Source: an uncultured Chryseobacterium sp. | GTDB taxonomy: Bacteria > Bacteroidota > Bacteroidia > Flavobacteriales > Weeksellaceae | Length of the DNA: 64,000 nt | Direction: 5' to 3' | Assembly: GCA_913777465.1 (NCBI GenBank) | Contig: CAJYRQ010000013.1 | Coordinates: forward strand, 17,579-81,578 | In this document: positions 9,136 to 17,320 of the stretch, one piece after another | Layout: every line of letters begins with the position of its first letter | How positions within the stretch are numbered: the stretch's first letter is position 1 | Made by a program: the position numbers and the translations under genes | Notes under the pieces: generated by a model | The model's input: only the letters and a program-made list of their open reading frames with translations | Databases searched by the model: none | What the model was told of the DNA's origin: nothing

Positions 9136-9969
9136 ATGAAGGATATACGGATGGCTTTGCTCGACATGAACAACAATCAGGTGAATCAGGGATTTAAAAA
9201 TATTAAAGAAATTTCCGAAGCCTTTCAGAATAGTACGGAAGAACATGTATATATTGAAACATTTGATGTAAGGTTTAAGAATGAAATGCCGGCGGTAGAG
9301 GATTTTGACATTTTCATTTCCTCAGGCGGGCCGGGCGATCCGCACCGGGAAGGCCTGGAATGGGAAGACCGGTTTGCAGAATTTCTGGATGGCATTTTTA
9401 AGTATAATCAATCGAATGACCGAAAAAAATACCTGTTCCTGATCTGCCATTCTTTTCAGTTGGCCAGCATCCACTGGAAACTCGGAACGATCAACAGAAG
9501 AAAATCCTACTCTTTCGGGGTAATGCCGATTCATAAAACCAAAGAAGGTGAACAGGAATTTCTGCTTAAAAATTTACCCGATCCTTTTTATGGGGTAGAT
9601 TCCAGAGCATTCCAGTTTATCGAACCCGATTATGCCCGTTTTGAAGAACTGGGGATGCATATCGTGGCCATAGAGAAATTCCGTCCGCACATCAATCTGG
9701 AAAGAGCGGTGATGGCGGTGCGTTTTTCCGAAGAGATTTTCGGGACGCAGTTTCATCCGGAAGCCAATCCGGCCGGGATGATTGAAAACCTGAAAGTTGA
9801 AAAAAACAAAGCGGCGATGATCGAAAATTTCGGAATGGAAAAATATTTGGAAACCATCGACCGGATTAACGATGAAGATAAAATTGTTTTAACGCAGGCC
9901 CAGATTCTTCCGAGGTTCCTGGAGCATGCGAAAAAGAATATCCTGATTCAGGCCCAAGCAACCATTTAA
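9136..9969 (+). CDS. Class I glutamine amidotransferase-like protein
   Basis: GATase class I domain (277 aa from the ATG at 9136). It hydrolyses glutamine and passes ammonia to a partner. The oxyanion region SSGGPGDP is present, the nucleophile is Cys104 in LICHSFQLA, and His207 and Glu209 in TQFHPEANP complete the triad, so it should be active. The longer reading from a TTG at 9118 is rejected because that codon lies in a promoter box. No synthetase domain is fused, so the acceptor is probably one of the neighbouring ATP-grasp or GCS2 ligases, giving an amidated product. GMP synthase subunits are the nearest familiar relatives. Confidence 0.88.
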   Translation: MKDIRMALLDMNNNQVNQGFKNIKEISEAFQNSTEEHVYIETFDVRFKNEMPAVEDFDIFISSGGPGDPHREGLEWEDRFAEFLDGIFKYNQSNDRKKYLFLICHSFQLASIHWKLGTINRRKSYSFGVMPIHKTKEGEQEFLLKNLPDPFYGVDSRAFQFIEPDYARFEELGMHIVAIEKFRPHINLERAVMAVRFSEEIFGTQFHPEANPAGMIENLKVEKNKAAMIENFGMEKYLETIDRINDEDKIVLTQAQILPRFLEHAKKNILIQAQATI

Positions 9970-9991
9970 TAAAAACAATAGAAAAATATCT

Positions 9992-10021
9992 AAAAATCGG
10001 GCATCAAATGTCCGATTTTTT
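9992..10021 (+). terminator. Terminator after the amidotransferase gene
   Basis: AAAAATCGG and CCGATTTTT pair across an 11-base loop and end in a T run. It separates the amidotransferase from the gene at 10043. Confidence 0.7.
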
Positions 10022-10042
10022 AAATCACAAAAAGCAAAGAAT

Positions 10043-11227
10043 ATGATCCCAAAATACAGAAAGCAGTTCAATCAGGAATTTTCACCGGAAAAGTATGCTC
10101 AACTAAAGGAAATCCTGAGACAAAAAAGCGGTATTGAGCCCGCATTCCGGATATCCGAAAGCCCACTGTTCCTGAACAAAGCATTTGAAGCCAAGCTTCT
10201 CGGTGCCAGCGAAAGCATCATCGACCAGATCAAGGCTTTGCCAGCGGAAACTTTACAGAAGGCTATCCCGGAAAACTGCCGCGTCCCGAACGATACGGAC
10301 CAGCCGCATTTTTTCACGATCGATTTCGGGATCTGTAAAAGTGACAACGGCGAAATAGAACCTCAGCTGATCGAACTTCAGGCCTTCCCTTCCCTTTATG
10401 CTTTCCAGAGGATTTTCGAAGATACTTTTTGTGAAGTCTATCCTTTTCTTTCGGAAATCAGGAATAAAATGCCGGATGAGACTTTTAAAAATTATTTAAA
10501 AGAACTGATTGTAGGCAACGAAAATCCCGAAAACGTCGTTCTTCTTGAAATTTATCCTGAAAAGCAGAAAACGGCGATTGATTTTATCTATACGGAACAA
10601 CTGTTGGGCATTAAAACAGTTTGCCTGACCAAAATAAAAAAAGAGGGTAAGCAATTGTTTTATGAAAACAACGGTAGCCTAACGGAGATCAAAAGAATTT
10701 ACAACCGCGTTATTTTCGATGAGCTTGACCGGATCCCGGATCTGAAGACGGAGTTCGATTTCCGTGAAGACGTTGACGTTACCTGGGTAACGCATCCGAA
10801 CTGGTTTTTTAAGATTTCCAAATTCCTTCTGCCGCTTTTACAACATCAGTTCGTGCCGAAAAGTTATTTCCTGCATGAATTCCCGGAAGATGAAAACCTT
10901 GAGAATTTTGTATTAAAACCCCTGTTCTCCTTTGCCGGCAGCGGCGTGAATTTAAATCCAACCCGGGAAATCACTGATGCTATTGAGGACAAGGAAAACT
11001 ACATTCTGCAAAAAAAGGTACAGTATGAGCCGGTTTTCGAAGATATTCACGGCGATTTTTCCAAAGCAGAAATCAGATTATTGTATATTTGGCGCGAAAA
11101 AGACGAACGACCAATCCTTCTTGAAAATCTGGGAAGAATGACCAAAGCCGCCATGGTGAATGTCGACTTCAATAAGAAAGATACAATCTGGATCGGAAGC
11201 TCGAATGCCTTTTTTGCGGAAGAATAA
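10043..11227 (+). CDS. Divergent ATP-grasp-like protein (third of cluster)
   Basis: Protein of 394 aa that I cannot place in a named family. The C-terminal half looks ATP-grasp-like: FVLKPLFSFAGSGVN (about 288-302, resembling the lysine and glycine-rich loop), YILQKKVQYEPVF (about 316-328, hinge strand) and EIRLLYIW (late metal-binding strand region). The N-terminal about 140 residues contain FFTIDFGICKSDNGEIEPQLIELQAFPS, in which the acidic strand appears early, as in circularly permuted ATP-grasps. It sits behind a terminator but in the same direction as the cluster. A third ligase is likely; the assignment is inference from motifs. Confidence 0.6.
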   Translation: MIPKYRKQFNQEFSPEKYAQLKEILRQKSGIEPAFRISESPLFLNKAFEAKLLGASESIIDQIKALPAETLQKAIPENCRVPNDTDQPHFFTIDFGICKSDNGEIEPQLIELQAFPSLYAFQRIFEDTFCEVYPFLSEIRNKMPDETFKNYLKELIVGNENPENVVLLEIYPEKQKTAIDFIYTEQLLGIKTVCLTKIKKEGKQLFYENNGSLTEIKRIYNRVIFDELDRIPDLKTEFDFREDVDVTWVTHPNWFFKISKFLLPLLQHQFVPKSYFLHEFPEDENLENFVLKPLFSFAGSGVNLNPTREITDAIEDKENYILQKKVQYEPVFEDIHGDFSKAEIRLLYIWREKDERPILLENLGRMTKAAMVNVDFNKKDTIWIGSSNAFFAEE

Positions 11228-11245
11228 TTTTAAAACTGATATACA

Positions 11246-11704
11246 ATGGAAGAAAGCTCATCTTTTCAGGAATTTGAAACGAAAGAAAATTTTACAAGAA
11301 GAAGAAATTTGTTGCCTCTGTGGATCAAAATATTTTTATGGTTCTTCTTAATAGGAGGTTTATTTGCGGCTGTTTTTTTAATCATCGGGCCGTTTCTGAA
11401 TAAGATCGACCTGTCGCTCTATGGGATTACCGCCACTCATTCTTATACTTTGCCGGGAATCATTACCACCTTACTGCTCATATATAAGGGAATTGTAGCC
11501 TACGGTTTGTGGTTTGAACAGAAATGGGCCGTTCAGGCCGCTATTATTGATGCTATCATCGGTATTGCCGTCTGCATCATCATGATGGTGGTTATTCCAT
11601 TTACCGCTCCGAATGTCAGCTTTACGATACGGCTGGAGTTGATCCCACTCTATTTTTATATGGTGAAAATGCAGAAAATAAAATCAGCCTGGGAACATCT
11701 TTAA
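11246..11704 (+). CDS. Small membrane protein, function unknown
   Basis: Protein of 152 aa with a charged N-terminal tail (about 22 residues) and about three to four hydrophobic segments (about 24-48, 68-88, 95-118 and possibly 126-142). It starts 18 bases after the ATP-grasp-like gene, so it probably shares its transcript. No motif is recognised. It could be a membrane partner or exporter accessory for the cluster product, but that rests only on position. Confidence 0.7.
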   Translation: MEESSSFQEFETKENFTRRRNLLPLWIKIFLWFFLIGGLFAAVFLIIGPFLNKIDLSLYGITATHSYTLPGIITTLLLIYKGIVAYGLWFEQKWAVQAAIIDAIIGIAVCIIMMVVIPFTAPNVSFTIRLELIPLYFYMVKMQKIKSAWEHL

Positions 11705-11709
11705 ATATT

Positions 11710-11738
11710 AAACCTTCGGAAACCCGGAGGTTTTAGTT
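11710..11738 (+). terminator. Terminator at the end of the amidoligase cluster
   Basis: AAACCTTCGG pairs with CCGGAGGTTT (one wobble) across a 4-base loop, followed by TAGTTTT. It closes the + strand run and faces the convergent gene ending at 11750. Confidence 0.65.
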
Positions 11739-11749
11739 TTATTACGAAA

Positions 11750-12499
11750 TCAGGATGCCCAATACCTGCTTAAAACATAAAACCTGCTTTCGTACTCAAT
11801 AACAAAACAGTTATCATACAATGATTCAAGCTTTTGGACGGAAGCAATTTCTTTCACGAAAAGAGCACAGATTAAATCTGCAAGAGGCTTGGCATAATCA
11901 TCAGACCGGTTCATTGACCGCTCTCCTATTCCTAATGCTTTTCCTATAAATTTCAGAAGTTCATCTTTATAGTGAATGACCGGAATGGGTATAGGTTCGT
12001 TTATCTTCTTTTCAAGCAGATCATCCAGCGAATCTCTTTTATAAAATTCCAGGCCTTCCCGGTAAGTATCATCCCAAAAGTGTTCGTACACATACTGATC
12101 GATAAATAACAAAGCACCTTCGATACGGCTTAGTTTATTATCTTCATTAAGCATACTTCTTTCATAATCTATAGAAACCGGATACTTTTTATCCGCGAAA
12201 TAGCTAATATTTTCATAAGGATTATTTATTTCGAGACAGTTTCTGAGATCCTTCCTTGCATGATTCATTTCAGCTTCCAGATAAAATTCTCTTCCTGAAT
12301 TCAAATCATCTCTTCTTATGTAACCGTCGGTATTGTTATCAATGATATCAAAATGTTTCGGCATCGCATAGCCGACAGCAAGATTATCATCAGCAATGAG
12401 GTAAAACTTTGCTTTATTCTCATGAAAACCAAATCCGATGACCAGATATTCGTCCAGATTTTTATAATTTGACAAATCTTTTTTAAACCGTACCTTCAT
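11750..12499 (-). CDS. Hypothetical protein
   Basis: Soluble protein of 249 aa without signal peptide or membrane segment. The N-terminal about 90 residues are beta-rich (VRFKKDLSNYKNLDEYLVIG), then a helical, acidic middle and C-terminal half. I recognise no domain. It lies between the terminators of the amidoligase run and of cphA, on the minus strand, so it appears to be transcribed alone. The intact 249-codon frame and normal codon use support a real gene. Confidence 0.7.
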   Translation of the reverse strand: MKVRFKKDLSNYKNLDEYLVIGFGFHENKAKFYLIADDNLAVGYAMPKHFDIIDNNTDGYIRRDDLNSGREFYLEAEMNHARKDLRNCLEINNPYENISYFADKKYPVSIDYERSMLNEDNKLSRIEGALLFIDQYVYEHFWDDTYREGLEFYKRDSLDDLLEKKINEPIPIPVIHYKDELLKFIGKALGIGERSMNRSDDYAKPLADLICALFVKEIASVQKLESLYDNCFVIEYESRFYVLSRYWAS

Positions 12500-12520
12500 C
12501 TTTCCGGGCTCAATGATATT

Positions 12521-12557
12521 AAAATTTCGGCGGCATCTGAGATGCCGCCGAAATTTT
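12521..12557 (-). terminator. Terminator of cphA
   Basis: Perfect 17-bp inverted repeat with a 3-base loop (AAAATTTCGGCGGCATC and its complement), ending in a T run on the minus strand, just after the cphA stop at 12576. It is symmetric, so it could stop either strand. Confidence 0.88.
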
Positions 12558-12575
12558 GTTTTATATTAGTTTTAT

Positions 12576-15206
12576 TTACTGAACCTTATCGTCCTCCATC
12601 AGTTCCCTGGCCTGATATTCCTGAACCAGATCGATGGCGTTGGAAATCACATCGCTCAGGGCGGTAATGAAGGTCCCTTCTTCAGCCATTCCCATGGCAT
12701 GTTTCAGGGCTTCAATTTCCTTGGGAATGATTTCGTAGCTCACATCCCTCCCGGAAGACTGCATGCCTTCGATAATCAGTCCGTTGATCTCGTCTTCGGT
12801 TCTGCCGCGAAGGTGCTTTTCGTTGCGGATAATGATGTGGTCGAACATTCTTCCGGCAATCTTCCCGCATTCCCGGATATCGCCGTCCCGTCGGTCGCCA
12901 ACGCCTGAAATGATGCCTATTTTCTTGGTGGATTCCACATTTTTCAGGTAATCTTCAATCGCTTCATAGCCGGCAGGATTGTGGGCAAAATCAATCAGTA
13001 CTTTAAAACTTTTGAATTTAAATACATTCAGCCGTCCCGGAGTAAGCTGTGCGCTTGGGATGAAAGTGCGAAGGGAATTTGAAATATCTTCAATTCCGAA
13101 GCCGTGAAGATAAGAGGCCAGACTGGCAGCCAACACATTTTCGATCATGAATTTGGCCTTTCCTTCCATGGTAATCGGGAAGTCTTTGGCTTTTCCGATC
13201 CTGATTTTCCAGTCGCCTTTTTTAATGGTTACAAAACCTTCTTCATACACGCAGGTAATTCTTCCTTCTTTCGCAAATTTCTTAATGTGCGGATTATTCT
13301 CGTCCATACTGAAGATCGCGATGTTGGAATGCAGATCGTTGATGATCCTCATGGAATATTCGTCATCGGCGTTCATCACGCTCCATCCGTTTTTCTTTAC
13401 GCTGTCGAGAACCACCCTTTTTACACGGGTAAGATCTTTCAGATTGTGGATGTCATTCAATCCCAAATGATCTTCCTTAATATTGGTTAAGACCCCGATA
13501 TCACACTGGGAGAATCCTAATCCTGAGCGTAAAATCCCGCCTCTTGCCGTTTCGAGGACTGCAAATTCCACGGTAGGGTCTTTCAGGATAAATTCTGCTG
13601 AAAGAGGGCCTGTGGTATCGCCTTTCGTCAGCATCGTATTCTGAATATAAATACCGTCTGAAGTTGTAAAGCCTACGCGGTATCCATTGCTTTTAACGAT
13701 ATGGGAGATTAATCTCGTGGTTGTTGTCTTCCCGTTTGTTCCCGTCACCGCAATAATCGGAATGGTAAAAGGTTTTCCCTGAGGGTAAAGCATATCCACC
13801 ACCGGGGCAGCTACGTTTCTCGGCAGCCCTTCGCTCGGAGCCAGGTGCATCCTGAATCCCGGGGCCGCATTCACTTCAATGATGGCACCGCCGCTTTCTT
13901 TCAGGGGCTGGGTAAGATTTTCGGCCATAATATCGATTCCGCAGACATCAAGTCCGATAATTTTTGAAATCCTTTCCGCCATGGTAATGTTCTCCGGATG
14001 CACCATATCGGTAACATCAATCGAAGTTCCTCCGGTAGATAGATTGGCCGTTGATTTCAGATAAACCACCTCTCCTCTCTGGGGAACCGTATCAAGGGTA
14101 TAATGAAGTTTTTCCAGCAGTTCAGTAGTATCTTTATCGATCAGGATTTCAGTTAAAACATTTTCGTGGCCATAGCCTCTTCTCGGATCTGTATTTTCTT
14201 TGTCAATCAGTTGCTGAAGATTCAGCTCACCATCACCTACAACGTGGGCAGGAACCCTTCTTGCGGCCGCCACCATCTTGTTGTTGATAACCAGAACTCT
14301 GAAATCGTAGCCGGTAATGTATTTTTCGATAATAACTCTACCGGAATATTTCTGGGCGTGCTCCAGACCGGTTTTTGCAGCTTCCCAATCGTTTACATTA
14401 ATTGATGAACCTTTTCCGTGATTGCCATCCAGGGGCTTAATTACCACCGGATATCCTATTTTTCTTACAACGGCATCCAAACCCTCTTCATCGGTGATCA
14501 GGTCCCCGATCGGAACAGGAATTGCCGCGTCGTGCAGCATTCTTTTTGTTAACTCTTTATTACATGCAATGTCTACGGCAATGGAACTGGTGTTTCCGGT
14601 AATGGTTGCCTGGAACCGCTGCTGGTTTACGCCATACCCCAGCTGAACCAGGGAATTCGTTCCCAGACGGATCCACGGAATTCTCCTGGAAACCGCTTCT
14701 TCCACGATACTTCCGGTAGAAGGGCCAAGGCGCACCCGTTCCCTGATTTCTTTTAGCATTTTGATACAGGCATTCAGGTCATATTCTTTCCCTTCAATCA
14801 ATGCTTCGGCAATGGCTACAGACTGTTCCGCAGCATAAATTCCGGCATTTTCTTCGATATAATTGAATACAACATTATACACACCCGGCGTTCTTGTTTC
14901 ACGGGTTCTCCCGAAACCGACGTCCATTCCCGCAAGCGTCTGAATTTCCAGTGCGATATGCTCGATCACGTGGCCCATCCAGGTTCCCGTTTCAATACGG
15001 TGGAAAAATCCGCCTTCGGTACCTTCGGAACAACGGTGGGACCACAGGGAAGGAATCAGTTTTTCGATTCTTTCTCTGAAGCCGTCGATTTTATTGGTAG
15101 GAAAATTTTCCATTTCTTCGAGATCCAACCTCATCTGTATCAGCTTCTTCCTTCTGATACTCCAAATATTCGGGCCGCGCAATGCCTGTATCTTCTCAAT
15201 TTTCAT
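12576..15206 (-). CDS. cphA: Cyanophycin synthetase
   Basis: Makes cyanophycin, a poly-L-aspartate chain with an arginine on each side chain, using ATP. At 876 aa it has the normal CphA1 length. The start MKIEKIQALRGPNIWSI is typical of the family. The N-terminal domain covers about 1-160, and the ATP-grasp domain about 210-470 with KPLDGNHGKG (257-266) and EVNAAPG (444-450). A Mur-ligase-like domain follows from about 485 with the P-loop GTNGKTT (489-495). Both catalytic halves look intact, so this is a CphA1-type enzyme, not the half-dead CphA2 type. It is divergent from a cyanophycinase gene. Product length and lysine content cannot be predicted. Confidence 0.95.
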   Translation of the reverse strand: MKIEKIQALRGPNIWSIRRKKLIQMRLDLEEMENFPTNKIDGFRERIEKLIPSLWSHRCSEGTEGGFFHRIETGTWMGHVIEHIALEIQTLAGMDVGFGRTRETRTPGVYNVVFNYIEENAGIYAAEQSVAIAEALIEGKEYDLNACIKMLKEIRERVRLGPSTGSIVEEAVSRRIPWIRLGTNSLVQLGYGVNQQRFQATITGNTSSIAVDIACNKELTKRMLHDAAIPVPIGDLITDEEGLDAVVRKIGYPVVIKPLDGNHGKGSSINVNDWEAAKTGLEHAQKYSGRVIIEKYITGYDFRVLVINNKMVAAARRVPAHVVGDGELNLQQLIDKENTDPRRGYGHENVLTEILIDKDTTELLEKLHYTLDTVPQRGEVVYLKSTANLSTGGTSIDVTDMVHPENITMAERISKIIGLDVCGIDIMAENLTQPLKESGGAIIEVNAAPGFRMHLAPSEGLPRNVAAPVVDMLYPQGKPFTIPIIAVTGTNGKTTTTRLISHIVKSNGYRVGFTTSDGIYIQNTMLTKGDTTGPLSAEFILKDPTVEFAVLETARGGILRSGLGFSQCDIGVLTNIKEDHLGLNDIHNLKDLTRVKRVVLDSVKKNGWSVMNADDEYSMRIINDLHSNIAIFSMDENNPHIKKFAKEGRITCVYEEGFVTIKKGDWKIRIGKAKDFPITMEGKAKFMIENVLAASLASYLHGFGIEDISNSLRTFIPSAQLTPGRLNVFKFKSFKVLIDFAHNPAGYEAIEDYLKNVESTKKIGIISGVGDRRDGDIRECGKIAGRMFDHIIIRNEKHLRGRTEDEINGLIIEGMQSSGRDVSYEIIPKEIEALKHAMGMAEEGTFITALSDVISNAIDLVQEYQARELMEDDKVQ

Positions 15207-15251
15207 AGTCTATTTGCATTTTTAATAGTTAACAATAACTGCATTTAGTAT

Positions 15252-15259
15252 CAAAGATA
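15252..15259 (-). promoter_or_regulatory. Putative cphA promoter (-7 box)
   Basis: On the minus strand this reads TATCTTTG, a full TAnnTTTG match, about 46 bases before the cphA start. It shares the 197-bp divergent spacer with the cyanophycinase promoter. Confidence 0.5.
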
Positions 15260-15389
15260 ATGCAAAACCCCAAACGAAACTATACCACAATTAAACATTT
15301 GTAAAAAATAAATGAAAATCATCAATAAATATTAAATCTCCATGATTAATTTCAATATCAACGAATTTCTCTACCTATTAATAATTTTT

Positions 15390-15397
15390 TAACTTTG
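15390..15397 (+). promoter_or_regulatory. Cyanophycinase promoter, close to the start codon
   Basis: TAACTTTG matches TAnnTTTG and ends 6 bases before the ATG at 15404. Transcription would begin at or next to the start codon, so the mRNA may be leaderless. The box also contains a TTG at 15395 that could be mistaken for a start. Confidence 0.5.
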
Positions 15398-15403
15398 CAG
15401 CCT

Positions 15404-16294
15404 ATGATTAAACCAGTTGGAAAATTAATTGTAATCGGGGGCGCTGTTAATAAAGGCAGTTTTGCCGAAACCGATTTTGATCAGAACATAGAAAAAAACC
15501 TCAACTTTTTTGAAAGAGGCATTCTCAGAAAAATCATCAACGAATCTAAACACAAGGAAGATTCGATAATTGAGATTATCACAACCGCTTCCCAGATTCC
15601 GCAGATTGTAGGATCCGAATACAAAAAGGCTTTTGAATTTCTGGGTGCCCAGAATGTCAATATACTGGATGTCCACAACCGTGAAGAGGCCAACTCCGAT
15701 GCGATAGTGGCACGGGCAAATGCCGCCGATGTGGTGATGTTTACCGGAGGAGACCAATTAAGGCTGACCTCTATTCTTGGCGGAACAAGATTCCATGATA
15801 CCATTTTATTAAAATACCAGGAACAGGATTTCATTTATTCCGGGACTTCTGCCGGAGCAGCGGCAGCTTCTGAAAATATGATTTATCAGGGAAGCAGTTC
15901 TGAAGCATTGCTGAAAGGTGAAATCAAGACCACACAGGGTCTGGGATTAATTGATAATGTAATCATCGATACCCACTTTGTGCAGCGGGGCAGAATCGGG
16001 AGGCTCTTCCAGGCAGTGGTGAATAACCCGAGAACATTGGGGATCGGCCTTGGTGAAGATACCGGTCTTTTCATTCATAATGAAGTCATGACAGCCGTAG
16101 GTTCAGGGCTGGTCATCCTGGTAGACGGAAGATTCATTAAAGATACCAACCTTACCAATATCAATCTGGGCGAACCGATTTCCATCGATAATTTGACGGT
16201 TCATGTTTTGTCCATGAACGACCATTATGATCTGACGACGAAAACCCTGACGATTGAAAATTCCCAATTCAACCCGATTCCGCAGGACAGGTAG
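15404..16294 (+). CDS. cphB: Cyanophycinase (peptidase family S51)
   Basis: Serine exopeptidase that cuts cyanophycin to beta-Asp-Arg dipeptides. It has 296 aa from the ATG at 15404; the TTG nine bases earlier lies inside the promoter box and is rejected. Signatures: MFTGGDQLRL, the nucleophile motif GTSAGAAA with Ser149, and DTHFVQRGRIGRL, typical of cyanophycinases rather than of the shorter aspartyl dipeptidase PepE. It has no signal peptide and so acts in the cytoplasm. It is divergent from cphA and directly upstream of an isoaspartyl peptidase, giving a full degradation route next to the synthetase. Confidence 0.94.
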   Translation: MIKPVGKLIVIGGAVNKGSFAETDFDQNIEKNLNFFERGILRKIINESKHKEDSIIEIITTASQIPQIVGSEYKKAFEFLGAQNVNILDVHNREEANSDAIVARANAADVVMFTGGDQLRLTSILGGTRFHDTILLKYQEQDFIYSGTSAGAAAASENMIYQGSSSEALLKGEIKTTQGLGLIDNVIIDTHFVQRGRIGRLFQAVVNNPRTLGIGLGEDTGLFIHNEVMTAVGSGLVILVDGRFIKDTNLTNINLGEPISIDNLTVHVLSMNDHYDLTTKTLTIENSQFNPIPQDR

Positions 16295-16379
16295 TTATAA
16301 GTGATGAATAATGATTGATTTTCAATCGAAAATTATTAATACCATCACCTGCAAATTAAAACCATCAAATACAAAATAT

Positions 16380-17222
16380 ATGAAGATAATCATTCACGGC
16401 GGATTTTTCTCGGAAAGCGACCAGAGCCACGAAGTAAAAACTGCCAAACAGGATTCCCTGAAAGCAATTGCCATGAAGGCATTCGAGTATTTACAGACAC
16501 ATTCTGCATTTGATACGGCAGCTTATGCCGTTTCGCTGCTGGAAGATGACGAATTGTATAATGCAGGAACCGGTTCCCAGATCCAGGGCGACGGAATTAT
16601 CAGGATGAGTGCGGCCATCATCAATGGGGAAACCGAAAAAATGAGCGGGGTCATTAATATCGAAAACGTAAAGAATCCGGTTCTCGTGGCTAAAGCCCTG
16701 ATCGGGGAAGACGACCGTGTTCTCGGCGGAAGCGGGGCCAAAAAATATGCTGATGAACATGGCTTTGAAAACTACTCTACTGAAATTCCGCAAAGGAGAA
16801 GAGAGTATGAAGAAAAGCGGAAAAGCGGCGGAAAAGGAACTGTAGGCTGTGTTGCCATCGATAAGGATGGAAAACTAGCTGCCGCAACTTCCACCGGAGG
16901 CAAAGGTTTTGAAATCCCGGGACGGATCTCCGATTCTGCAACCGTTGCCGGAAATTACGCCAATTCTTTCTGCGCAGTAAGCTGCACCGGTGTAGGTGAA
17001 GATATTGTAAGCAATGCCACTGCCGCTAAAATTGTAACCCGCGTTACCGACGGGATGACATTGGAGCATGCTTTTACCAGGACTTTTGAAGAATTAAAAG
17101 CCATTGACGGTTTTGCCGGAGCCATTGCTATTGATCAGGAAGGAAATATTTTCCACCAGGACTCACATCCGACTATGGTATTTGCCAGTTTTGACGGGGA
17201 AAATTTTGAGGTCTTCAATTAA
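16380..17222 (+). CDS. iaaA: Isoaspartyl peptidase / L-asparaginase (Ntn hydrolase)
   Basis: Plant-type asparaginase family T2, which self-cleaves and hydrolyses beta-aspartyl dipeptides, here plausibly beta-Asp-Arg from cyanophycin. The ATG at 16380 (MKIIIHGGF) gives 280 aa; the longer reading from 16311 adds 23 unconserved residues. The autocleavage motif GTVGCVAID places the new N-terminal Thr at 154. Substrate loop GGKGFEIPGRISDS is present. It is somewhat short for the family (usually about 300-330) because the linker before the cleavage site is compact. It follows the cyanophycinase on the same strand and probably shares its transcript. Confidence 0.92.
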   Translation: MKIIIHGGFFSESDQSHEVKTAKQDSLKAIAMKAFEYLQTHSAFDTAAYAVSLLEDDELYNAGTGSQIQGDGIIRMSAAIINGETEKMSGVINIENVKNPVLVAKALIGEDDRVLGGSGAKKYADEHGFENYSTEIPQRRREYEEKRKSGGKGTVGCVAIDKDGKLAAATSTGGKGFEIPGRISDSATVAGNYANSFCAVSCTGVGEDIVSNATAAKIVTRVTDGMTLEHAFTRTFEELKAIDGFAGAIAIDQEGNIFHQDSHPTMVFASFDGENFEVFN

Positions 17223-17255
17223 TTTTAACATTATTTTATAAATCAGTCGTTTTTT

Positions 17256-17273
17256 TTGGCACGTATTTTACAT
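17256..17273 (+). promoter_or_regulatory. Sigma-54-like promoter
   Basis: TTGGCACG-N4-TTACAT resembles the sigma-54 consensus TGGCAC-N5-TTGC, with the -24 GG and the -12 element in correct spacing; the only clear deviation is TTAC for TTGC. It lies 47 bases before the ATG at 17321. No TAnnTTTG box competes nearby. Confidence 0.45.
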
Positions 17274-17320
17274 AATGATTAGTATCAAACATTAATATTA
17301 ACATTTAAAAAATAGAAATC

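Noticed and set aside
15395-15403. TTG start for the cyanophycinase
   Set aside because: The codon lies inside the TAACTTTG promoter box; the ATG at 15404 fits family alignment. The same reasoning rejects TTG starts at 9118 and 62146, and the start at 48677.
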